DNA of 64,000 nucleotides, taken from positions 558,001 to 622,000 of the forward strand of contig NZ_JAXCLX010000002.1 of NCBI RefSeq assembly GCF_034044635.1, read 5' to 3'. The position numbers were made by a program, and so were the translations under genes. Below are positions 9,422 to 19,027 of the stretch, one piece after another (within the stretch, counting starts at the first letter, position 1; every line of letters begins with the position of its first letter). The notes below the pieces were generated by a model that did no database searches, was not told where the DNA came from, and worked only from the letters and a program-made list of their open reading frames with translations. This stretch comes from Dongia rigui. GTDB taxonomy: Bacteria; Pseudomonadota; Alphaproteobacteria; Dongiales; Dongiaceae.

Positions 9422-10726
9422 ATGACCAAGGACACCAAGAACTACAAGCCGATGCCGGGTTTCTTCGACAAGTCGCTGGCCGACCAGGATGCCGCGATCT
9501 TCGAGGCGATCGGCAAGGAATTCACCCGTCAGGCCGATCAGATCGAGCTGATCGCTTCCGAGAACATCGTCTCGCGCGCCGTCATGGAAGCGCAGGGTTC
9601 GGTGCTGACCAACAAATATGCCGAAGGCTATCCCTCGCGCCGCTACTACGGCGGCTGCGAATATGTCGACATCGCCGAAGAATTGGCGATCGAGCGCGCC
9701 AAGAAGCTGTTCAATTGCAAATTCGCCAATGTGCAGCCGCATTCGGGTGCACAGGCCAACCAGGCCGTCTTCATGGCACTGCTGCAGCCGGGCGATACCT
9801 TCATGGGCCTCAACCTCGCGGCCGGTGGTCACCTCACCCACGGTTCGCCCGCCAACCAGTCAGGCAAGTGGTTCAAGGTTGTTTCCTACACCGTCGATCC
9901 CGCGACCCTCACCATCAATATGGACGAGGTCGAGAAACTGGCGTTGGAGAACAAGCCCAAGCTGATCCTTGCCGGCGGTTCGGCCTATCCGCGCTTCTGG
10001 GATTTCGCGCGCTTCCGCAAGATCGCCGATGCGATCGGCGCCGTCTTCATGGTCGACATGGCCCATTTCGCCGGTCTGGTCGCTGCCGGCGTGCATGCCA
10101 GCCCGTTCCCGCATGCCCATGTCGTCACCACCACGACGCATAAGACCCTGCGCGGTCCGCGCGGCGGCATGATCCTGGCCGACGATGAAGAGATCGGCAA
10201 GAAGATCAATTCGGCCGTGTTCCCGGGCCTGCAGGGCGGTCCGCTCATGCATGTCATCGCGGCGAAGGCCGTGGCCTTCGGCGAAGCGCTCAAGCCCGAT
10301 TTCAAGGTCTATGCGCAGCAAGTCATCGACAACGCCAAGGTGCTGGCCGAGACCATCATCGAAGGCGGCTATGCCATCACGACGGGCGGTACGGACAACC
10401 ACCTGATGCTGGTCGATCTGCGGCCGAAGAAACTGACCGGCAAGGCTGCCGAGCATGCGCTCGACCGCGCCGGCATCACCTGCAACAAGAACGGCATTCC
10501 CTACGACACCGAAAAGCCGATGATCACCTCGGGTATCCGTCTGGGTACGCCGGCGGGGACGACGCGCGGCTTCGGTACGGCGGAATTCCGTCAGATTGGC
10601 AAACTGATCTGCCGCGTGCTGGATGGGCTCGCGGCCAATCCCGACACCAACGCGGCGACGGAAGCTGAAGTGCGCAAGGAAGTTCAAGCCTTGTGCCGTC
10701 AGTTCCCGATCTATCCGAAGCGGTAA
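9422..10726 (+). CDS. glyA: Serine hydroxymethyltransferase
   Basis: A 434-residue PLP enzyme converting serine and tetrahydrofolate to glycine and 5,10-methylenetetrahydrofolate. Recognisable parts are [14 protein letters not shown], the [15 protein letters not shown] segment, the PLP-lysine motif [16 protein letters not shown] and the C-terminal [14 protein letters not shown]. The frame is open from 9368, but the ATG at 9422 follows AAGG-type Shine-Dalgarno sequence and gives the usual length. nrdR follows after 28 bases, so cotranscription with the rib genes is likely. Confidence 0.96.
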   Translation: MTKDTKNYKPMPGFFDKSLADQDAAIFEAIGKEFTRQADQIELIASENIVSRAVMEAQGSVLTNKYAEGYPSRRYYGGCEYVDIAEELAIERAKKLFNCKFANVQPHSGAQANQAVFMALLQPGDTFMGLNLAAGGHLTHGSPANQSGKWFKVVSYTVDPATLTINMDEVEKLALENKPKLILAGGSAYPRFWDFARFRKIADAIGAVFMVDMAHFAGLVAAGVHASPFPHAHVVTTTTHKTLRGPRGGMILADDEEIGKKINSAVFPGLQGGPLMHVIAAKAVAFGEALKPDFKVYAQQVIDNAKVLAETIIEGGYAITTGGTDNHLMLVDLRPKKLTGKAAEHALDRAGITCNKNGIPYDTEKPMITSGIRLGTPAGTTRGFGTAEFRQIGKLICRVLDGLAANPDTNAATEAEVRKEVQALCRQFPIYPKR

Positions 10727-10754
10727 TCGGGCCTAGAGGGGGAAGAGGGGACAA

Positions 10755-11213
10755 ATGCGCTGCCCATTTTGCGGCAATGAAGATACCCAGGTGAAGGATT
10801 CGCGGCCGACCGACGACAACGCCGCGATCCGCCGCCGGCGCCAATGTGGCAATTGCGGCGCCCGTTTCACGACCTTCGAGCGCGTGCAGCTGCGCGAGCT
10901 TGTGGTGGTGAAAAGCAATGGGCAGCGCGAACCCTTCGAACGCGACAAGCTGATGCGCTCCATGCAGACCTCGCTCAGAAAGCGCCCGGTCGATGCCGAG
11001 CGCTTGGAGCGCGTCGTCAACGGCATCGTCCGGCGCCTTGAAAGCTCTGGCGAAACCGAAGTGCCCACGTCGATGATCGGCGAGGCCGTCATGGACGCTT
11101 TGGCGAGCCTCGACAAGGTGGCCTATGTCCGCTTTGCCTCGGTCTATCGCAACTTCCGCGAAGCCAAGGATTTCGAGACCTTCATCGGCAAGCTCGGTGG
11201 CGAGAACGACTAA
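10755..11213 (+). CDS. nrdR: Transcriptional repressor NrdR
   Basis: A 152-residue repressor of ribonucleotide reductase genes. The N-terminal zinc ribbon is visible as CPFCG and CGNCG with RRRRQ between, followed by an ATP-cone domain ([19 protein letters not shown]). The start is preceded by GAGGGGGAAGAGGGG. Its 3' end overlaps the proposed ribD start by 17 bases, which supports coupled translation. Confidence 0.95.
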   Translation: MRCPFCGNEDTQVKDSRPTDDNAAIRRRRQCGNCGARFTTFERVQLRELVVVKSNGQREPFERDKLMRSMQTSLRKRPVDAERLERVVNGIVRRLESSGETEVPTSMIGEAVMDALASLDKVAYVRFASVYRNFREAKDFETFIGKLGGEND

Positions 11214-12309
11214 GGCGGATACAGACCTCGACCGCGCTCATATGAGCGCGGCGCTGGGGCTTGGGCGGCGCAATCTTGGCCGCACCTGGCCAAACCCGTC
11301 CGTCGGCTGCGTCATCGTGAAAGACGGGCGCGTGGTGGGGCGCGGGTACACGCAACCCGGCGGCCGGCCGCATGCTGAGACGCAAGCGCTCGTCCAGGCC
11401 GGCAGCGAGGCACGCGGCGCCACCGCCTATGTGACCCTGGAACCCTGTGCCCATCATGGCAAGACCCCGCCCTGTGCCGAAGCGCTTGTGGCAGCCGGGA
11501 TCCAACGCTGCGTCATCGCCACCGGCGATCCGGACCCGCGCGTCGCCGGCGGTGGCATCGCCATCCTCAAGGCGGCTGGGATTGAGATCACGGAAGGCGT
11601 GCTCGAGGCCGAGGCACGCGAGAGCAATGCCGGCTTTTTCACCCGGATCAAACTCGGCCGCCCACTCGTCACCCTGAAGCTCGCCACCACCCTCGATGGC
11701 CGCATCGCGACACTGTCGGGCGAGAGCAAATGGATCACCGGCCCGGGAGCCCGCGCTGCAGGACATCAATTGCGGGCGACCCATGATGCGATCATGGTCG
11801 GGTCCGGCACGGTGCTGGCCGACGACCCGGAACTGACCTGTCGGCTGCCGGGTCTTGAAGATCGCTCGCCGATCCGGATCGTCCTCGACACCAGGCTGCG
11901 GATTCCACCGACCGCAAAACTGCTTGCGGACCAGGATCGGTTTCCGACTTGGGTGGTCACCAAGCCGGGTCATCCGGCACGCCCGGAGATGTCGAATTTG
12001 CTGCATGTCGAGGGGTCTGATTCTGCGCGATTGCGAAGCGTTCTCATGGAATTGGGGGCACGGGGACTGACCCGGGTCTTGGTCGAAGGCGGCGCCACGC
12101 TGGCCACCAATTTGCTGAAGGAAGACCTCGTCGACCGCATCGCCTGGTTCCAGGCGCCCTTCGTGATCGGCAATGACGGCATGGCTGGTATTGGCGAATT
12201 GGGACGGGGCGAGCTTGACCGGATCAGCCGATTCAAGCTCTTGTCCGAGCAACGGGTCGGCCCGGACAGCGTCGCGCTGTATTCTCGCCCAGACTGCGGT
12301 ATTGGCTGA
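11197..12309 (+). CDS. ribD: Bifunctional diaminohydroxyphosphoribosylaminopyrimidine deaminase / reductase RibD
   Basis: A 370-residue riboflavin-biosynthesis enzyme. The N-terminal deaminase domain has [10 protein letters not shown], zinc-site HAETQAL and [15 protein letters not shown]; the C-terminal reductase domain has [13 protein letters not shown] and [14 protein letters not shown]. The start is uncertain: GTG at 11197 (inside nrdR) keeps the helix that normally precedes [11 protein letters not shown], while ATG at 11242 would remove it. Part of nrdR-ribD-ribE-ribH-nusB-thiL. Confidence 0.92.
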   Translation: MARTTKADTDLDRAHMSAALGLGRRNLGRTWPNPSVGCVIVKDGRVVGRGYTQPGGRPHAETQALVQAGSEARGATAYVTLEPCAHHGKTPPCAEALVAAGIQRCVIATGDPDPRVAGGGIAILKAAGIEITEGVLEAEARESNAGFFTRIKLGRPLVTLKLATTLDGRIATLSGESKWITGPGARAAGHQLRATHDAIMVGSGTVLADDPELTCRLPGLEDRSPIRIVLDTRLRIPPTAKLLADQDRFPTWVVTKPGHPARPEMSNLLHVEGSDSARLRSVLMELGARGLTRVLVEGGATLATNLLKEDLVDRIAWFQAPFVIGNDGMAGIGELGRGELDRISRFKLLSEQRVGPDSVALYSRPDCGIG

Positions 12310-12340
12310 AGACCAGATTCTAACCTACGGATTATCAAGC

Positions 12341-12934
12341 ATGTTTACTGGCATAGTGGCCGATCTCGGCACCTTGCGCGCGCTCAAAGCTGGCGCCGTC
12401 ACGCGCCTTGAGATCGCCACCAGCTTCGATACCGACGACATCGCCCTCGGTGCCTCGGTCGCCTGCAATGGCTGCTGCCTCAGTGTGGTGGAAAAGGGCA
12501 AGGGCTGGTTCGCCTTTGAAGCAGCACAGGAGACATTGGCTGTAACCACATTGAAAGACTGGAAAGTCGGCGACCGTATCAACCTGGAACGTCCGACCAA
12601 GGTGGGCGATGAGTTGGGCGGCCACATCGTCGCTGGCCATGTCGATGGCATCGGCACCATCGCCCAGGCGGTGAATGACAAGGGAAGTCTCTTCCTCACC
12701 GTCGAAGTCCCTGAAAATCTAGCAAAATACATCGCATCCAAGGGCTCGGTGACGATCAACGGCGTGTCGCTGACGGTCAACGAGGTGCGCGGTCGCCAAT
12801 TCGGCGTCTGCCTGATCCCGATCACCCAAGAGGCGACCAACCTCGGCAAGGCGAAGGCTGGCGACCGCATCAATCTCGAGATCGACCTCATTGCCAGGTA
12901 TGTGGCGAGGCTCCTCGGGCAGGACGGCAATTAA
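12341..12934 (+). CDS. ribE: Riboflavin synthase, alpha subunit
   Basis: A 197-residue enzyme that dismutates two 6,7-dimethyl-8-ribityllumazine molecules to riboflavin. MFTGIVADLG is the canonical N-terminus, and two lumazine-binding repeats can be seen (GASVACNGCCLSVV and GSVTINGVSLTVNEV). The ATG at 12341 comes 31 bases after ribD. A ribBA gene, often found between this gene and ribH, is absent here. Confidence 0.95.
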   Translation: MFTGIVADLGTLRALKAGAVTRLEIATSFDTDDIALGASVACNGCCLSVVEKGKGWFAFEAAQETLAVTTLKDWKVGDRINLERPTKVGDELGGHIVAGHVDGIGTIAQAVNDKGSLFLTVEVPENLAKYIASKGSVTINGVSLTVNEVRGRQFGVCLIPITQEATNLGKAKAGDRINLEIDLIARYVARLLGQDGN

Positions 12935-13000
12935 GCACCCTCGACCTACGGCAGCGAAGCCGCTAAAAGGCGCGCAACCCAAGTTCAGAGTTTAGGAATT

Positions 13001-13441
13001 ATGACCGACAAACCGCATATCATGGTCGTCGAAGCGCGCTTCTACGAAGACCTTTCGGACGCGCTCTGGGAGGGTGCGAGAGCGGCCCTCGAGACCGCCG
13101 GCGCCACCTTTGAACGCGTCGCCGTGCCGGGCGCCCTGGAGATCCCGATTGCGATACGCCTCGCGCATCTGGCTGACCCGAAGCGGTTCGACGGCTATGT
13201 GGCCCTGGGCTGCGTCATCCGTGGCGAGACCACGCATTATGATACGGTCTGCAATGAGAGCGCCCGCGGCCTCATGAACCTCGGCACCGAATATGGCTTG
13301 TGCATCGGCAACGGCATCCTGACCTGCGAGAATGACGAGCAGGCCTGGGTCCGTGCCAAGGCCAACGAGCTGGACAAGGGCGGCGGGGCGGCGTTGGCGG
13401 CTTTGAGCCTGATTGACCTTCGCAAGAAGCTGGGCGCCTGA
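13001..13441 (+). CDS. ribH: 6,7-dimethyl-8-ribityllumazine synthase
   Basis: A 146-residue lumazine synthase that supplies the substrate of the preceding riboflavin synthase. Motifs are VEARFYEDL, VPGALEIP, GCVIRGETTHYDTVCNESARGL and NGILTCENDEQAW. Length is in the family range. nusB starts one base after its stop. Confidence 0.94.
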   Translation: MTDKPHIMVVEARFYEDLSDALWEGARAALETAGATFERVAVPGALEIPIAIRLAHLADPKRFDGYVALGCVIRGETTHYDTVCNESARGLMNLGTEYGLCIGNGILTCENDEQAWVRAKANELDKGGGAALAALSLIDLRKKLGA

Positions 13442-13442
13442 C

Positions 13443-13970
13443 GTGAGCGACGACAAGCAACCGAGCGCCAAAGAACGCAGCCAGCAACTGGCCTTGGAGC
13501 GCCGCGCCGCAAGGCTCGCGGCCGTCCAGGCGCTCTATCAATGGGAACAGACCGGGGCTCGGCCCGAAGCGGTCATCGCGGAATTCGGCACCCATCGTCT
13601 GGGCAAGGCCGCCGAGAACGCGGAAATGCCGAAGGCCGACCGCAAGCTCTTTGCCGAGCTGGTGCGCGGTGTGTCGGCCGGCGTTGAAGAACTCGACGAC
13701 ATGCTGTCGGCCGTTCTCACCGAGGATTGGAGCGTCGAGCGCCTGGAATCGATCCTGCGCGCCGTCATGCGCTGTGGCGCCTTCGAACTGGCCCACCGCC
13801 AGGACGTGCCGCCCAAGGTCGTGATCAGCGAATACCTCGCCGTGGCCGATGCCTTCTTTGGCGAGAAGGAAACGGGGATGACCAATGGCGTCCTCGACAA
13901 GCTGGCCCAGACCCTGCGTCCCGGCGAACTTACGGCCAAGGGCACGGGTCGCGGCAAGACGGCGTCGTAA
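13443..13970 (+). CDS. nusB: Transcription antitermination factor NusB
   Basis: A 175-residue RNA-binding protein of the rRNA antitermination complex. The N-terminal helix AARLAAVQALYQWEQ and the C-terminal LAHRQDVPPKVVISEYLAVADAFFG with GVLDKL are characteristic. A GTG start one base after ribH makes coupling likely; an ATG is not available in the right place. The C-terminal tail is rich in Gly, Lys and Thr. Confidence 0.93.
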   Translation: MSDDKQPSAKERSQQLALERRAARLAAVQALYQWEQTGARPEAVIAEFGTHRLGKAAENAEMPKADRKLFAELVRGVSAGVEELDDMLSAVLTEDWSVERLESILRAVMRCGAFELAHRQDVPPKVVISEYLAVADAFFGEKETGMTNGVLDKLAQTLRPGELTAKGTGRGKTAS

Positions 13971-13978
13971 CGCCCCGC

Positions 13979-14959
13979 ATGCTGGGGGAATTCGACCTCA
14001 TCGCCCGCTATTTCAAGCCGCTCGCCGCACGGATGGCGGGGGCGGTGGGCCTTGAGGACGATACCTGCACCTGGCGTCCGGGGGCCGGCGAGGAACTGGT
14101 CCTCACCGCCGATGCGCTGGTCGCCGGCATCCATTTCCTGCCCGACGATCCGGCCGACCTCATCGCCCGCAAGATGCTGCGGGTGAACCTCTCCGATCTC
14201 GCCGCCAAGGGTGCAAAGCCCGTCGGCTATCTGATGACGACAGCCTTCTCACCTGACATCGATGAGGCTTGGGTGGCGCAGTTCTGCCAGGGCCTCGCCG
14301 CCGACCAGGACGAGTTCGGCATCGGCTTGATGGGTGGCGATACGGTGGCTACACCCGGGCCGCTCAGCCTGTCGCTGACGGCCATCGGTACCGTTCCGGT
14401 GGGCCGCGCCCCGCGCCGCAACGGTGCCAAGCCCGGCGATATCGTTCTGGTATCCGGCTCCATCGGCGATGGCGCCCTCGGCCTCAAAGTCCTGCGCCAC
14501 GATTTCTTAGGGCTCGAGGAAAGTCATCGCCGCTTCCTTTCCAACCGCTATCACTTGCCGCAACCGCGCGTCGATCTCGGCCGTGCGCTGATGGAAAGCG
14601 GCAAGGTCCACGCGATGATGGATGTCTCGGATGGCCTCGTCGCCGATCTTACGCATATCACCGATGCGTCGAAGGTCGCTGCGACCTTGCGGGCCAGCGC
14701 GGTGCCTGTTTCCGAAGCGGCCGCGGCCATCCTCGCCGATGACATGGGTTGGCTGCCGCTGATCCTGACCGGCGGCGACGATTACGAATTGCTGCTCACC
14801 GCTTCCGCCGCCGATGTGCCGGACCTGCTCGGCATCGCCGCCGAACTCGACATGCCGCTGACGGCGATCGGCGAGATCGCGGCTGGCAAAGGCGTCACCG
14901 TCGTGGACCGCGACGGCGCTGCGCTCGAATTGGCACAAAAGGGCTTTCGCCACTTCTAG
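13979..14959 (+). CDS. thiL: Thiamine-monophosphate kinase
   Basis: A 326-residue kinase that makes thiamine pyrophosphate from thiamine monophosphate. The N-terminus MLGEFDLIARYFKPLA, the LTADALVAGIHFLPDD segment, KMLRVNLSDLAAKGAKP, GLMGGDTVATPG and MDVSDGLVADL are all present. The ATG at 13979 is 8 bases after nusB; the open frame further upstream lies within nusB. It is the last gene of the riboflavin run and is followed by palindromic repeats. Confidence 0.94.
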   Translation: MLGEFDLIARYFKPLAARMAGAVGLEDDTCTWRPGAGEELVLTADALVAGIHFLPDDPADLIARKMLRVNLSDLAAKGAKPVGYLMTTAFSPDIDEAWVAQFCQGLAADQDEFGIGLMGGDTVATPGPLSLSLTAIGTVPVGRAPRRNGAKPGDIVLVSGSIGDGALGLKVLRHDFLGLEESHRRFLSNRYHLPQPRVDLGRALMESGKVHAMMDVSDGLVADLTHITDASKVAATLRASAVPVSEAAAAILADDMGWLPLILTGGDDYELLLTASAADVPDLLGIAAELDMPLTAIGEIAAGKGVTVVDRDGAALELAQKGFRHF

Positions 14960-14997
14960 TCGGGTGACAACGAACCCAGCCGTGCCACCCCCTCACG

Positions 14998-15132
14998 GTC
15001 ATCCCCGCGCAAGCGGGGATCCATGGCATTGTCGGCGAGATCGAGCGGGCGGAGGAATGGATCCCCGCTTTCGCGGGGATGCCAAATAGGCTGAGGATGA
15101 GTTCGTCATGCGCGGGCCAAGTGCGGGGATGA
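14998..15132. repeat. REP-like intergenic palindromes (copy 1)
   Basis: A GTCATCCCCGCGCAAGCGGGGATCC hairpin at 14998-15022 and an inverted copy around 15057-15081 (ATGGATCCCCGC...GCGGGGATG), with a fragment GCGGGGATGAC near 15123-15133. The TCATCCCCG/CGGGGATGA arms recur at 17533-17642 and 27938-28024. It lies between the converging thiL and HAD genes and may also act in termination or mRNA stability. Confidence 0.8.
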
Positions 15133-15145
15133 CGGACTTAATTGG

Positions 15146-15754
15146 TCAGATCCCCACGCCCAGCTTCCGCAACTGCGCCAGTGCCGTGCCGTCATTCTTG
15201 AAATGCACGGTCTTGATGCCGATGCGGTCGGCGGCTTCGATGTTGTGGGCGTTGTCGTCGATGAAGACGCATTGCTGGGGTGGCAGCGCGATCTTTTCCA
15301 GGAGGTGGTGGTAGATCTCGGGATCCGGCTTCACCATCTTGAGGTGGCCCGACACGGCCACGTATTTGAGGCGCTTGGTGAAGGGCAGGTGATGGGCGCC
15401 GGTCTCATAGGTCTCGGCTGACCAGTTGGTGAGGCCATAGGCTGGAATGCCGGCTTCGAGGACACGCTCGAGGATGTCATGGCCTTCCGCGACGGGACCG
15501 GAGACCATCTCGTCCCATTGTTCGTGAAAGGCGCGGATATACTCTTCGTGCTGGGGGTGCTGGTCGACCAGCAGGGCGATGGCGTCTGCCCAAGAACGGC
15601 CGCGATCCTGTTCCAGGTTCCAGGCGGGCGTGCAGATCTCGGTCAGGAAGGCCTTGCGCGCTTTCGCATCGGGAATGAGTCGGCGATAGAGATTCTCCGG
15701 ATCCCAGCCGACGAGAACATTGCCGAAGTCGAAGATGACGGCCCCTATGGTCAT
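15146..15754 (-). CDS. HAD-superfamily hydrolase (YihX-like)
   Basis: A 202-residue haloacid dehalogenase-type phosphatase. Motif I is IFDFGNVLVGWD (nucleophile Asp, with Gly at the usual second-Asp position, as in YihX-like proteins), motif II GLTNWSAE, motif III lysine in KMVKPDPEIY and motif IV FIDDNAHNIEAA. The C1 cap region lies between motifs I and II. The substrate cannot be inferred. It is transcribed alone towards thiL. Confidence 0.85.
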   Translation of the reverse strand: MTIGAVIFDFGNVLVGWDPENLYRRLIPDAKARKAFLTEICTPAWNLEQDRGRSWADAIALLVDQHPQHEEYIRAFHEQWDEMVSGPVAEGHDILERVLEAGIPAYGLTNWSAETYETGAHHLPFTKRLKYVAVSGHLKMVKPDPEIYHHLLEKIALPPQQCVFIDDNAHNIEAADRIGIKTVHFKNDGTALAQLRKLGVGI

Positions 15755-15866
15755 GAAAATCCTCTGCTTTTGGGGAATCAGTGGGTTCGTGTAGAGTGGC
15801 GCTTAACCTGTCCCCGGTAACCTGCTGGGCGAATATGGCATTTTTTGGCGCAAAATCGATTAGGGC

Positions 15867-16310
15867 ATGAAGAAGCTCATCATCCTTTTGGTCATTCTGC
15901 TTCTGCTCGGTGGCGGCGCTGCGGCTGTCTGGTGGTATTTCCTGAAGCCCAAGGATGAAAATGCGCAGGCCGAGGAACCGCCGCCCCCGCCGCCGGTCCT
16001 GACCCAGATCGACCTGCCCTTGACCTCGATCGCCATCATCAACGGCAACAAATCGACACAGCGCATCGACTTCCTGATCACCGTGGTATTCGACGACGCG
16101 GAGAAGCAGAAGAAGGTCGAGGAGCGCATGCCGCGCCTCTTCGATGCCGTGAACACGGAACTGCATGGCATCCTGCCGCGCAAGATGGTGGAGCAGGGCG
16201 GTTTCCAACGCCCCTATCTTGAGGAGCGCTTGACCAAGGCGGTCGAAGCCCGGTTCGGCAAGGGCATGATCAACAAGATCTATATCAAGGACATGCAGAT
16301 CTACAAATGA
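15867..16310 (+). CDS. fliL: FliL-like flagellar basal-body-associated protein
   Basis: A 147-residue protein with one N-terminal transmembrane segment (LIILLVILLLLGGGAAAVWWYF), an acidic and Pro-rich linker with six consecutive prolines, and a FliL-type domain (LPLTSIAIINGNKS, RIDFLITVVFDD, a C-terminal YIKDMQIYK). FliL associates with the stator units of the flagellar motor. No other flagellar genes are nearby, and its stop overlaps the following MFS gene as ATGA, so a non-motility role is possible. Confidence 0.7.
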   Translation: MKKLIILLVILLLLGGGAAAVWWYFLKPKDENAQAEEPPPPPPVLTQIDLPLTSIAIINGNKSTQRIDFLITVVFDDAEKQKKVEERMPRLFDAVNTELHGILPRKMVEQGGFQRPYLEERLTKAVEARFGKGMINKIYIKDMQIYK

Positions 16311-17527
16311 GCACCGACGGCGCTGCGGCACCCACCACGGCCGGGGCGCATCGCGCCGTCTTCGTTCTGGCGCTGGCTCAGGCGACGGCCATGATCTGCA
16401 ACTCGATCATGATCGTGACGTCCGGCCTCACCGGTCAGATGCTGGCCGAGCATAAGGGCTGGGCGACGGTCCCGCTGGCCTTCCAATTCGTCGCCACCAT
16501 GCTGACGACCTTTCCGGCGTCGTTCCTGATGAAGCGCGTGGGCCGGAAGCGCGGATTCATGGTCGGCGCGCTGATTGGCATCATCGGCGGGCTGATCATG
16601 GCAGGCGCCACATATGTGGCGAGCTTCTGGCTGTTTGCCTTCGGTAACACCATCTTTGGCGTGTCGGCCGCCTTCACCTTGTTCTATCGCTTTGCCGCAG
16701 CGGAAGCGTCGGATGAAGCCTTCCGGCCCAAGGCGATCTCGCTGGTCATGGCCGGCGGCGTGATCTCGGCCGTGATGGGGCCCTATCTCGCGCGGGTCGG
16801 CCAGGAACTTTTCAGCCCACACATCTTCACCGGCGGTTTCGTCTTCATCATCGGCCTCTCCGTCCTGGTGGTGATCCTGCTGCTGCCCTTGCATCTGCCA
16901 CAAATCGCCCACGGGCCGGCGCTCCACAAAACGCAGCCTGTCCGGCCGCTCAAGGAGATCGTGCTGCAGCCGCGGGCGCTGTCCGCCATCATTGCCGCGA
17001 TGCTGGGTTACGGTGTCATGTCCTTCGTCATGACGGCGACGCCGCTCGCCATGACGTTTTGCGGGTTCGAACTGAAGACCGGCATCGCCTTCGTCATCCA
17101 GGGCCATGTACTGGCGATGTTCGCGCCAAGCTTCGTCACCGGTCATATCATCAAGAAATTCGGCGAGTACCGCGTCATGGGGGCGGGTGTGCTGTGCTAT
17201 GTCGGCTGCCTCGGCATCGGCATGGCGGGTATCGACATCCATCATTTCTGGCTGGCGCTGGTGTTGCTGGGCCTGGGGTGGAACTTCCTTTATGTCGCCG
17301 GCACCTCGCAGTTGACCAAATGCTACCGCCCGTCGGAACGCGCCAAGATCCAGGCCTTCAACGATTGCATGGTCTTTTCCTGCGTCGCACTCTGTTCCTT
17401 CATCGCGGGGACAGTCGAGCAGGCCTTCGGTTGGGATTGGGTGCTGCGCGGGGCCATCGTGCCGGTGGCGCTGATTGCCGCGGCCCTGCTGGTCGGTTGG
17501 CGGCGGGAGCGGGTGGTTGCCATTTAA
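16307..17527 (+). CDS. MFS transporter
   Basis: A 406-residue major facilitator with about twelve hydrophobic segments. The loop LMKRVGRKRGF between helices 2 and 3 matches the MFS signature, and a central cytoplasmic loop falls around residues 195-220. LGLGWNFLYVAGTSQLTKCY in the C-terminal half is seen in YajR/YdhP-like bacterial transporters. The start overlaps the FliL-like gene by four bases (ATGA). The substrate is unknown. Confidence 0.85.
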   Translation: MSTDGAAAPTTAGAHRAVFVLALAQATAMICNSIMIVTSGLTGQMLAEHKGWATVPLAFQFVATMLTTFPASFLMKRVGRKRGFMVGALIGIIGGLIMAGATYVASFWLFAFGNTIFGVSAAFTLFYRFAAAEASDEAFRPKAISLVMAGGVISAVMGPYLARVGQELFSPHIFTGGFVFIIGLSVLVVILLLPLHLPQIAHGPALHKTQPVRPLKEIVLQPRALSAIIAAMLGYGVMSFVMTATPLAMTFCGFELKTGIAFVIQGHVLAMFAPSFVTGHIIKKFGEYRVMGAGVLCYVGCLGIGMAGIDIHHFWLALVLLGLGWNFLYVAGTSQLTKCYRPSERAKIQAFNDCMVFSCVALCSFIAGTVEQAFGWDWVLRGAIVPVALIAAALLVGWRRERVVAI

Positions 17528-17532
17528 TGCCG

Positions 17533-17642
17533 CGTCATCCCCGGGCCCTGTTAGCGCATGCCGACATGCGTCGGCGGGGACCCGGGGATCCACTAGTGCC
17601 GCCTGCGAGAGTGGATGCCCAGGTCAAGCCCGGGCATGACGG
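17533..17642. repeat. REP-like intergenic palindromes (copy 2)
   Basis: CGTCATCCCCGGGCCC near 17533-17548 and its inverted partner GTGGATGCCC...AAGCCCGGGCATGACGG near 17610-17643 form a long imperfect inverted repeat, with a smaller GCATGCCGACATGCGTCGG element between them. Same family as copies 1 and 3. Confidence 0.75.
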
Positions 17643-17698
17643 CGTCGTTAAGTCTGGCACGGGCTTGACGGGTAGAGACCAGAGGAGGGACCGCCAGC

Positions 17699-18481
17699 AT
17701 GACCGACGCGCATGAGGAATATGACGACCGGATGCTGACCCTGCTGCAGATGATCTGGGGCGAGGGGTATTTGTCGCCGGGCGGGCCGCAGGCCGTGCGC
17801 GAGATCGCGGGCGGGCTCGACCTCACCGGCAAGCGCGTGCTCGATATCGGCTGCGGGCTTGGCGGGCTCGACCAAGTGTTGCTGACGCTGGGAGCGGCGC
17901 ATGTGACCGGGATCGATGTGGCACCGCTGATCGCCAAGCTGGGGCAGGACCGCATTCGCCGCTCGGGTCTTGCCAATCGCATCGATATTCAATTGGTCGA
18001 ACCCGGCCCGCTGCCCTTTGCGGATGCTTCCTTCGACGTCGTCTTCGGCAAGGATGCCTGGCTGCACATTCCGGACAAGGATGCGCATTTTGCCGAAGTC
18101 TACCGCGTGTTGAAGCCCGGCGGGCGCCTGGCGGCCGGGGATTGGATGAAGGCGCCCGGCCCCTATGGCCCCGACATGGCGTACTTTTTCAAGATGGAAG
18201 GCCTCACCTATCATCTGGTGACGCTTGCCGCTTACGGGCAGCATATCCATGGCGCCGGCTTCACCGACATACGCCTGACCGATATCACCGAGCGTTACCG
18301 CGCCGATGCGCATGAGGAGTTGGCGCGCATGAAGGGCGAACTGGCCGAGATGATGTTGGCGGAGATGGGAGAAGAGGGCAGCGCGCATTTCCTCGAGGAT
18401 TGGCGTTCGCTCACCGTCGTTCTCGACAAGGGCGAATTGCGCCCCGCCCAGGTTTGGGCACGAAAGCCCTTAGCCGGATGA
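17699..18481 (+). CDS. Class I SAM-dependent methyltransferase
   Basis: A 260-residue methyltransferase. SAM-binding motif I is VLDIGCGLGGLDQ, motif II the acidic VTGIDVAPL, and the post-I region FGKDAWLHIPDKD. The N-terminal WGEGYLSPGGPQAVREI resembles phosphoethanolamine/glycine-type N-methyltransferases, so a small-molecule methylamine acceptor is possible, but the substrate is not certain. The ribosome binding site is GAGGAGGG. Its stop overlaps the next gene (ATGA). Confidence 0.82.
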   Translation: MTDAHEEYDDRMLTLLQMIWGEGYLSPGGPQAVREIAGGLDLTGKRVLDIGCGLGGLDQVLLTLGAAHVTGIDVAPLIAKLGQDRIRRSGLANRIDIQLVEPGPLPFADASFDVVFGKDAWLHIPDKDAHFAEVYRVLKPGGRLAAGDWMKAPGPYGPDMAYFFKMEGLTYHLVTLAAYGQHIHGAGFTDIRLTDITERYRADAHEELARMKGELAEMMLAEMGEEGSAHFLEDWRSLTVVLDKGELRPAQVWARKPLAG

Positions 18482-18954
18482 CAGCCGATAGCTGCCTTTT
18501 GTGCCGTGGTGCCGCAGCCGATGACGAATTGGAGCGCATCGAGGTCTGGCAGGACGCGCATTGGCGCCTGACCGTCAGCCTGTCATCGGAGGTCGCTGGC
18601 TTTGCCTATCTCGAACCCAAGCGACATATCCGGTATCTCCATGAACTCGATGGCGCCGAGGCGGCGACCTTTGGTCCGGCGATTGCCCGCTGCATGGCGG
18701 CACTGAAGGACGCTACCGGGGCCGAACTCGTCTATGTCTACGTCTTCGGCGATGGGATCCCGCATCTCCACGTTCATCTGGCGCCGCACAGGGCCGGCGA
18801 CGCCCTCAACGATCAGATGATCCGAGGCGAGATCGTGGAGGAGAAACTGCCCAATGGCATGACCCGTTTCTTCAGTACCGATTTCCCCGCATTGCCGCGC
18901 CGGGACCTTGAAGATGCCGCCGATCGCGTCCGGTCCTTGTTGATCGGGGGGTGA
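18478..18954 (+). CDS. HIT-like nucleotide-binding protein
   Basis: A 158-residue protein with the histidine triad HLHVHLAPH and an N-terminal CLLCRG pair that may bind metal. Fold features fit the HIT superfamily (nucleotide hydrolases and transferases): YLEPKRHIRYLHEL early and the triad at about residue 100. It is translationally coupled to the methyltransferase upstream. The substrate is unknown. Confidence 0.75.
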   Translation: MTADSCLLCRGAAADDELERIEVWQDAHWRLTVSLSSEVAGFAYLEPKRHIRYLHELDGAEAATFGPAIARCMAALKDATGAELVYVYVFGDGIPHLHVHLAPHRAGDALNDQMIRGEIVEEKLPNGMTRFFSTDFPALPRRDLEDAADRVRSLLIGG

Positions 18955-19027
18955 TTTTGCGCGGTGCTGTTCCGGGGCAGGGAAGAACCGGCCTGCGCAT
19001 GGGACGACTCGGATGATTGGCCCCCTT

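Noticed and set aside
10727-10754. FMN riboswitch upstream of the riboflavin genes
   Set aside because: Only 28 bases separate glyA and nrdR, and no RFN-like structure was seen there or before ribD.
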